Source of the DNA: Streptomyces liliifuscus
GTDB taxonomy: Bacteria > Actinomycetota > Actinomycetes > Streptomycetales > Streptomycetaceae
Length of the DNA: 64,000 nt
Assembly: GCF_016598615.1 (NCBI RefSeq)
Contig: NZ_CP066831.1
Location: 9,362,001 to 9,426,000 of the forward strand
Direction: 5' to 3'
Shown here: piece after piece, positions 62,075-64,000 of the stretch
How positions within the stretch are numbered: position 1 is the stretch's first letter
How the letters are laid out: every line of letters begins with the position of its first letter
Position numbers and translations under genes: made by a program
Notes under the pieces: generated by a model
The model's input: the letters and a program-made list of their open reading frames with translations, nothing else
Told to the model about the DNA's origin: nothing
Databases searched by the model: none

Positions 62075-62500
62075 ATGCCGGCACACATGGCCGAGGACCG
62101 GACAGGCCCTCCTGAACAGGCGGGCAGCCAGTGGTACGACAACGAGGCCGGGCCGCTCGTCCGCCCCTACGCGATGACGGGTGGTCGCACCAAGTCCGGC
62201 CCGACCGGGGTGCGCTTCGACCTGATCGCGCTCGTCTCACTCGACACGGGGGCACCAGACGTCCGCGACGACACGGGACTCGGGCCGGAGCACAGAGTCC
62301 TCGTCGAACTCTGCCGGACCGAGACCCAGTCGGTCGCCGAACTGGCCGCGGACGCCGACCTGCCCGTGGGCGTGGTGCGCGTGCTCCTCGGCGACCTTCT
62401 GGAACTCGGCTGCGTCAAGGTCAGCCGCCCGGTGCCGCCCGCGCAACTTCCGGACGAGCGCATCCTGCGCGAGGTCATCGAAGGACTGAGAGCCCTGTAG
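62075..62500 (+). CDS. cvnC: DUF742 protein (CvnC type)
   Basis: 141 residues from ATG 62075; ATG 62087 is an alternative. LVRPYAMTGGRT and the winged-helix-like VAELAADADLPVGVVRVLLGDLLELGCVKV are typical of DUF742. Conserved third member of the conservon; role unclear. It starts 7 nt after the cvnB stop. Confidence 0.92.
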   Translation: MPAHMAEDRTGPPEQAGSQWYDNEAGPLVRPYAMTGGRTKSGPTGVRFDLIALVSLDTGAPDVRDDTGLGPEHRVLVELCRTETQSVAELAADADLPVGVVRVLLGDLLELGCVKVSRPVPPAQLPDERILREVIEGLRAL

Positions 62501-62572
62501 ATGACGGATCACACCCCCTTCCACACACGTACTGATGCCGACCGCGGTCGGCACTCCCGAGAGAAGTGATCG

Positions 62573-63175
62573 ATGGTCTCCGAACACTCCGACGCCACGA
62601 GCGGTGAGACGGCCCTGGCGTTGAAGATTCTCGTCGCCGGCGGATTCGGCGTGGGCAAGACCACCCTGGTGGGCGCGGTCAGTGAGATCAGGCCGCTGCG
62701 CACCGAGGAACTGCTGAGCGAGGCGGGCCAGTCGGTGGACGACACCGACGGGGTGGACCAGAAGGTCACCACGACCGTCGCCATGGACTTCGGCCGCATC
62801 ACCATCAGGTCGGGCCTGTCGCTCTACCTCTTCGGCACACCGGGCCAGGACCGATTCTGGTTCCTGTGGGACGAGCTGTCGCAAGGTGCCCTCGGGGCCG
62901 TCGTCCTCGCCGACACCCGGCGACTGGAGGACTGCTTCCCCGCGGTGGACTACTTCGAGCACCGGCACATCCCCTTCGTGGTGGCCGTCAACTGCTTCAC
63001 GGGCTCGCGGACGTACGGCGCCCACGACGTGTCACGCGCCCTCGACCTCGACAAGGGAACGCCCGTGGTGCTCTGCGACGCCCGTGACCGCGACTCCGGG
63101 AAGGAGGTGCTGATACGCCTCGTCGAGTACGCCGGGCGGATGCACACCGCCCGGCTGCTCGACTCGGTCGGCTGA
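62573..63175 (+). CDS. cvnD: Conservon small GTPase (CvnD type)
   Basis: 200 residues. The P-loop is GGFGVGKTTL, followed by switch II-like FGTPGQDRFWFLWDEL with the DxxG replaced by GTPG, and the N/TKxD region appears as VNCFTG. This is the MglA-like/Cvn type GTPase. Last gene of the operon. Confidence 0.93.
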   Translation: MVSEHSDATSGETALALKILVAGGFGVGKTTLVGAVSEIRPLRTEELLSEAGQSVDDTDGVDQKVTTTVAMDFGRITIRSGLSLYLFGTPGQDRFWFLWDELSQGALGAVVLADTRRLEDCFPAVDYFEHRHIPFVVAVNCFTGSRTYGAHDVSRALDLDKGTPVVLCDARDRDSGKEVLIRLVEYAGRMHTARLLDSVG

Positions 63176-63211
63176 TACGAGGAGCTTCGCTCACCCGCCG
63201 CGAAGGCGGTC

Positions 63212-63640
63212 TCAGTTCGCGACGCCGCCTTCCGCGAGGACCTTCTCGATCCTCACACGTACGAGGAGTTCGCCGGGCACGCCGTTGCGGGCGCCGAACT
63301 CCTCGGCCCGCTCCTCGCCCATGTAGCGGCCTCCGATCCGCCCCGCCCACAGCCGGAGTTCGTCGAGGTCCTCCGAGATCCGGGCGCGCCCCTGCAGGAC
63401 GACGTACGCGAAGGGCGGCCGGTCGTCGTCCACGCACACGGCGACCCGGCCGTCGCGCGCCAGATTCCGTCCCTTGACGGTGGTCTTCGCCGTGTTGAAG
63501 ACCAGGTCGTCCCCGTCGAGCAGAAACCAGATCGGTGCCACATGCGGGCTCCCATCGGCCCGGACGGTCGACAGCTTGCCTGTGCGGGTGCCGTTCGAGA
63601 CGAAGGCCCGCCATTCCTCATCGGTCATCTTGTGTGCCAT
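63212..63640 (-). CDS. PPOX-class F420/FMN-dependent flavoprotein
   Basis: 142 residues, split-barrel flavin/F420-binding fold. GKLSTVRADGSPHVAPIWFLLDGDDLVFNTAKTTVKGRNLARDGRVAVCVDD is the family signature. These small proteins reduce or bind F420 or FMN substrates. It lies on the opposite strand between two roadblock genes. ATG 63640 chosen; ATG 63628 is also possible. Confidence 0.88.
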   Translation of the reverse strand: MAHKMTDEEWRAFVSNGTRTGKLSTVRADGSPHVAPIWFLLDGDDLVFNTAKTTVKGRNLARDGRVAVCVDDDRPPFAYVVLQGRARISEDLDELRLWAGRIGGRYMGEERAEEFGARNGVPGELLVRVRIEKVLAEGGVAN

Positions 63641-63736
63641 GCCCCTATCCTCCTTGCCCGGACGGCGGTGGTGGGGAAGGCTGGTTGATCGGATCCTCCG
63701 GCCAGGGGGAGCCACATATCCACGGGGAGACGGATC

Positions 63737-64000
63737 ATGGCTGAGAACCAGGGACTTGGCTGGCTGCTGGACGACCTGACCCAGCGTGTGGAGCACGTAC
63801 GACACGCGCTGGTGCTGTCGAACGACGGCCTGGTGACCGGGGCGAGCACGGGGCTCAGGCGAGAGGACGCCGAGCATCTCGCCGCCGTCTCCTCGGGCCT
63901 GCACAGCCTCGCCAAGGGGTCGGGCCGGCACTTCGGCGCGGGCCGGGTACGCCAGACGATGATCGAGTTCGACGACGCGGTGCTCTTCGTCACGGCGGCC
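63737..64000 (+). CDS. Roadblock/LC7-domain protein, cut by the window end
   Basis: The first 88 residues are present; the gene runs off the window. GLGWLLDDLTQRVEHVRHALVLSNDGLVTGAS and LHSLAKGSGRHFGAGRVRQTMIEFDDAVLFV match the CvnB-type gene at 61631. It begins without an adjacent cvnA upstream, so it may be the first gene of a partial second conservon. Confidence 0.9.
   Translation, partial: MAENQGLGWLLDDLTQRVEHVRHALVLSNDGLVTGASTGLRREDAEHLAAVSSGLHSLAKGSGRHFGAGRVRQTMIEFDDAVLFVTAA

Overview
The window is high-G+C actinobacterial DNA, almost certainly a Streptomyces chromosome. The signs are strongly GC-biased third codon positions, GTG/TTG starts, a conservon (cvnABCD-type) operon, a xylA/xylB/ROK xylose locus and a giant modular type I polyketide synthase. 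No rRNA, tRNA, CRISPR array or insertion sequence was seen.

Positions 1 to about 36,200 are one side of a macrolactam biosynthetic cluster of the vicenistatin (vin) type. Deoxy-aminosugar genes come first: a DegT-family sugar aminotransferase (vinF-like, minus strand), an NDP-hexose 2,3-dehydratase (vinD-like) and an aldo/keto 3-ketoreductase (vinE-like). Then comes the complete beta-amino-acid starter pathway in vin gene order. Glutamate mutase S and E subunits make 3-methylaspartate. A VinN-like adenylation enzyme loads it on a free-standing ACP (VinL-like). A PLP decarboxylase (VinO-like) converts it to 3-aminoisobutyryl-ACP. A second adenylation enzyme (VinM-like) caps it with an amino acid, an acyltransferase (VinK-like) moves the dipeptidyl group to the PKS, and a peptidase (VinJ-like) later removes the cap. 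The 5,894-residue PKS holds a loading ACP and three extension modules: malonyl with KS-AT-DH-ER-KR-ACP, malonyl with KS-AT-DH-KR-ACP, and methylmalonyl with KS-AT-DH-KR-ACP. It ends in a docking tail and has no thioesterase, so later PKS subunits, the glycosyltransferase, the early sugar genes and the main regulator must lie outside the window, most likely to the left. On the right of the PKS are two paralogous PqqD-like small proteins flanking a divergent MFS exporter/TetR pair, and a type II thioesterase.

The most distinctive unlisted signal is a repeated regulatory element in the cluster's intergenic regions. Two or three TAGGGG direct repeats, 10-11 bp apart, end 23-24 nt before a TANNNT -10 box (around 6.1, 10.1 and 34.0 kb). 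Variants lie in the 1.2 kb and 36.05 kb promoter regions. I saw none right of about 36.1 kb, so the motif also suggests the right edge of the cluster.

From 36.2 kb onward the genes look like ordinary Streptomyces chromosome. They comprise an AldB-type aldehyde dehydrogenase with a GAF regulator, a Tat-exported amidase, a formamidase-family amidohydrolase, the xylose locus (ROK repressor, xylB, xylA), a proline-rich membrane protein, an exported phytase-like esterase, a SWIM protein with an SNF2 helicase, and a fatty acid desaturase. Further right are small hypothetical genes, a PadR repressor divergent from an alpha/beta hydrolase across a perfect operator palindrome, a methyltransferase, an MHYT membrane protein, a cvnABCD operon, a PPOX-type flavoprotein, and the start of a further roadblock protein cut by the window end.
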